Below are positions 62,464-64,000 of a stretch of DNA of 64,000 bases, one piece after another. The position numbers and the translations under genes are program-made. The notes under the pieces were generated by a model. It was not told the DNA's origin, did not search any database, and saw only the letters and a program-made list of their open reading frames with translations. The DNA comes from Algorimicrobium algoritergicola. Its GTDB lineage: Bacteria > Bacteroidota > Bacteroidia > Flavobacteriales > Flavobacteriaceae. Every line of letters starts with the position of its first letter. The first letter of the stretch is position 1. The stretch covers positions 124,001 through 188,000 of the forward strand of contig NZ_VSKL01000005.1 of NCBI RefSeq assembly GCF_008086165.1, in the 5' to 3' direction.

Positions 62464-63174
62464 ATGAAAAAAATACTACTTATAGGTTTTATAATTTCTG
62501 GGTTTATAGGATTCTGCCAACAGCCAGATCTATTGGCGAATACTTGGTATCTACAAAATGTTATTATTAATGGTGCCAATAATTCTGTTCCTGATAATGG
62601 TGAAATTGGTGATAATGGTGATGTTTATTTAAACTTTTTAACACCACCTTATGACTTCCAAACATTTGCTTGTAATGGACTAAGTGGTTCATTAAGTTTT
62701 AATGATGTTAATTCAAGTTTTATAGTTTCCGATTTGGGGCAAACGCTGGCTTCCTGTGCCATTTCTGCAAATAATGATTTTGAAGTCTTGTATTTTGGTT
62801 TATATTGGGATAATTATAGTAATCCTTTTACTTACAATATCACTTCGGAATCAAATATAAGTACACTAATTGTTACAGCCGTAAATGGAGATCAGGCCAT
62901 CTATGGAAGTGCTAGACTTCATGTTGAGGCGTTTAAAATGACAGATATAAAAACATATCCTAATCCCGTAATTAACGAGCTCATTGTTGAAAAACAAAAT
63001 ACAACTGAAAGTTTGAATCTTCATGTTTTTAATATGAATGGTCAATTAATAATGTCACAATCAATTCATAGAAAACAAATGGCTATTAATGTCTCCAGTC
63101 TAAAATCGGGTGTATATTTTTTTGTTTTTGAAGACACACATTCTAGAAAAGAAATTAGAAAAATAATAAAATAG
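62464..63174 (+). CDS. Secreted protein with T9SS sorting domain, 236 aa
   Basis: A signal peptide (IISGFIGFCQQ) leads to a beta-rich domain of about 130 residues: TWYLQNVIINGAN, and FACNGLSGSLSFNDVNSSF, a META/lipocalin-like pattern. A T9SS type A sorting domain (TYPNPVINELIVEK, SLNLHVFNMNGQLIM, GVYFFVFEDTHSRKEIRKII) completes it. Cell-surface protein, function unknown. It lies 2 bp before the DinB-like gene. Confidence 0.85.
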   Translation: MKKILLIGFIISGFIGFCQQPDLLANTWYLQNVIINGANNSVPDNGEIGDNGDVYLNFLTPPYDFQTFACNGLSGSLSFNDVNSSFIVSDLGQTLASCAISANNDFEVLYFGLYWDNYSNPFTYNITSESNISTLIVTAVNGDQAIYGSARLHVEAFKMTDIKTYPNPVINELIVEKQNTTESLNLHVFNMNGQLIMSQSIHRKQMAINVSSLKSGVYFFVFEDTHSRKEIRKIIK

Positions 63175-63176
63175 TA

Positions 63177-63752
63177 ATGAAGCACTTATTAATGTTAAGT
63201 TTGGTACTAGTTTTTTCAAAATCTTACAGTCAGTCAGATTCTGAAAAATTACCCTATTATGAAATACCTAAAGCTTCAGAAACTTTTACGGCAGGAACCG
63301 TTGCCGCAAGAGCTATTGATGGATTAGGATTTCGATTTTATTGGGCAACTGAAGGTTTGCGAGAGGATGATTTGAATTTTCGCCCAAATGATGATGCACG
63401 TTCAACTTTGGAAACGATAGATCATATTTACGACTTGTCTAGAATGATAGCCAATTGCGCTTTAAAAAAAGATAATGCTAAAAAAGATACAGATAAACCC
63501 GAAGATTTTGAAGGTTTGCGAAAAGCCACACTTTTAAATTTACAATTAGCGTCAAACATTTTTAAAAAAACCGAAGATGTTGGTGAGTTTAAACTAATTT
63601 TTGAAAAATATGAAGTCGAATTTTGGACACTCATTCATGGTCCAATTGAAGATGCCGTTTGGCATTGCGGACAGGTTGCATTATTAAGAAGATCATCTGG
63701 AAACCCCTTTAATTCTAAAGTGAGTGTTTTTAGTGGAAGATTACAAGACTAA
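63177..63752 (+). CDS. DinB-like protein with signal peptide, 191 aa
   Basis: A signal peptide (MLSLVLVFSKSYSQS) leads to a four-helix bundle of the DinB/YfiT type: GLGFRFYWATEGLREDDLNFRP, ETIDHIYDLSRMIAN (metal His) and DAVWHCGQVALLRR (metal His near the last helix). These bundles bind metal or thiols; export is unusual for the family. The stop shares one base with the next start (TAATG). Confidence 0.8.
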   Translation: MKHLLMLSLVLVFSKSYSQSDSEKLPYYEIPKASETFTAGTVAARAIDGLGFRFYWATEGLREDDLNFRPNDDARSTLETIDHIYDLSRMIANCALKKDNAKKDTDKPEDFEGLRKATLLNLQLASNIFKKTEDVGEFKLIFEKYEVEFWTLIHGPIEDAVWHCGQVALLRRSSGNPFNSKVSVFSGRLQD

Positions 63753-64000
63753 TGGAAAAAGCATATTTACATCAAATTCATCCCGTTTTACCAGTTCAAA
63801 ATCTTTTGGCTGCTTTATTTTTTTATGTACATAAACTCGGTTTTGAAATTGCGTTTGCAGACGATCCTAAAGTACCTACTTATGCAGGATTAAGACGAGG
63901 TGATGTAGAAATTCACTTGCGCTTTCAGAACACAACGAAACCATTACAAACTGCTATTAAACCCGATTTACGTATTGTAACGCAAAACATAGAAAGTTTA
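63752..64000 (+). CDS. Glyoxalase/VOC family protein, 5' part only
   Basis: The first 83 codons are in the window, and the frame is open at the edge. HPVLPVQNLLAALFFYVHKLGFEIAF followed by YAGLRRGDVEIHLRFQ is the first beta-alpha-beta-beta-beta unit of a VOC (glyoxalase/bleomycin-resistance) domain. It overlaps the DinB-like gene by one base, so they are co-expressed. Substrate unknown. Confidence 0.8.
   Translation, partial: MEKAYLHQIHPVLPVQNLLAALFFYVHKLGFEIAFADDPKVPTYAGLRRGDVEIHLRFQNTTKPLQTAIKPDLRIVTQNIESL

Overview
The window comes from a low-GC member of the Bacteroidota, almost certainly a flavobacterium (family Flavobacteriaceae). The evidence is in the sequence: repeated TAnnTTTG promoter -7 boxes, type IX secretion C-terminal sorting domains (genes at 8178, 46720 and 62464), many short lipoproteins with an A/S-C lipobox, and families typical of this group (DUF3078, DUF4197, Lacal_2735-like, DUF1684, DUF4920, RteC). 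No species is claimed.

Layout. Positions 1-140 are the 3' end of a group II intron (domains V and VI) whose body lies outside the window. From 141 to 2485 is a small run of accessory genes (a PIN-like protein and a tail-anchored protein), each enclosed by its own complementary pair of short repeats and separated by a 119-bp hairpin. From 2554 to 7785 is a compact 5.2-kb integrative element inserted at the 3' end of tRNA-Arg(ACG) and delimited by an exact 12-bp direct repeat. It carries a tyrosine integrase, an RteC-like protein, an excisionase-like HTH protein, a replication-type HTH protein, a DnaC/IstB-like ATPase and one cargo gene.

From 8 to 33 kb is mostly chromosomal backbone: secreted endonuclease I, BlaI/BlaR-type regulators, a Ca2+/Na+ antiporter, type III glutamine synthetase, PurM, a B12-dependent ribonucleotide reductase, a ParE-type toxin-antitoxin pair, a small ABC unit, release factor 1, PyrF, a BtuF-like protein and the fused mutase IcmF. 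From 33.5 to 35.8 kb a second accessory run (winged-helix/coiled-coil protein, COG4705-like and DUF1003 proteins) has the same cassette-like boundaries. At 35.96-36.7 kb a 33-residue protein with 11 cysteines sits before a SigZ-type sigma factor.

From 37 to 64 kb the backbone resumes: a single-domain DEAD-like protein, an Lrp regulator and MFS transporter, decayed secreted-protein genes (41.4-42.1 kb), CrcB, dipeptidyl peptidase III, a MazG-like pyrophosphohydrolase, IlvE, a DUF4920-heme lipoprotein-MnmD operon ending in a seven-copy 48-bp tandem repeat, GrpE-DnaJ, a tight operon of ABC exporter, MscS channel and sigma-54-type response regulator, PPK2, an M28 peptidase, a T9SS cargo protein, a DinB-like protein and the start of a glyoxalase-family gene.

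The most interesting signal is the set of paired boundaries around the accessory genes. They behave like integron gene cassettes with attC-like hairpins, but no integron integrase is visible, and the group II intron at the left edge joins DNA exactly at one such boundary.
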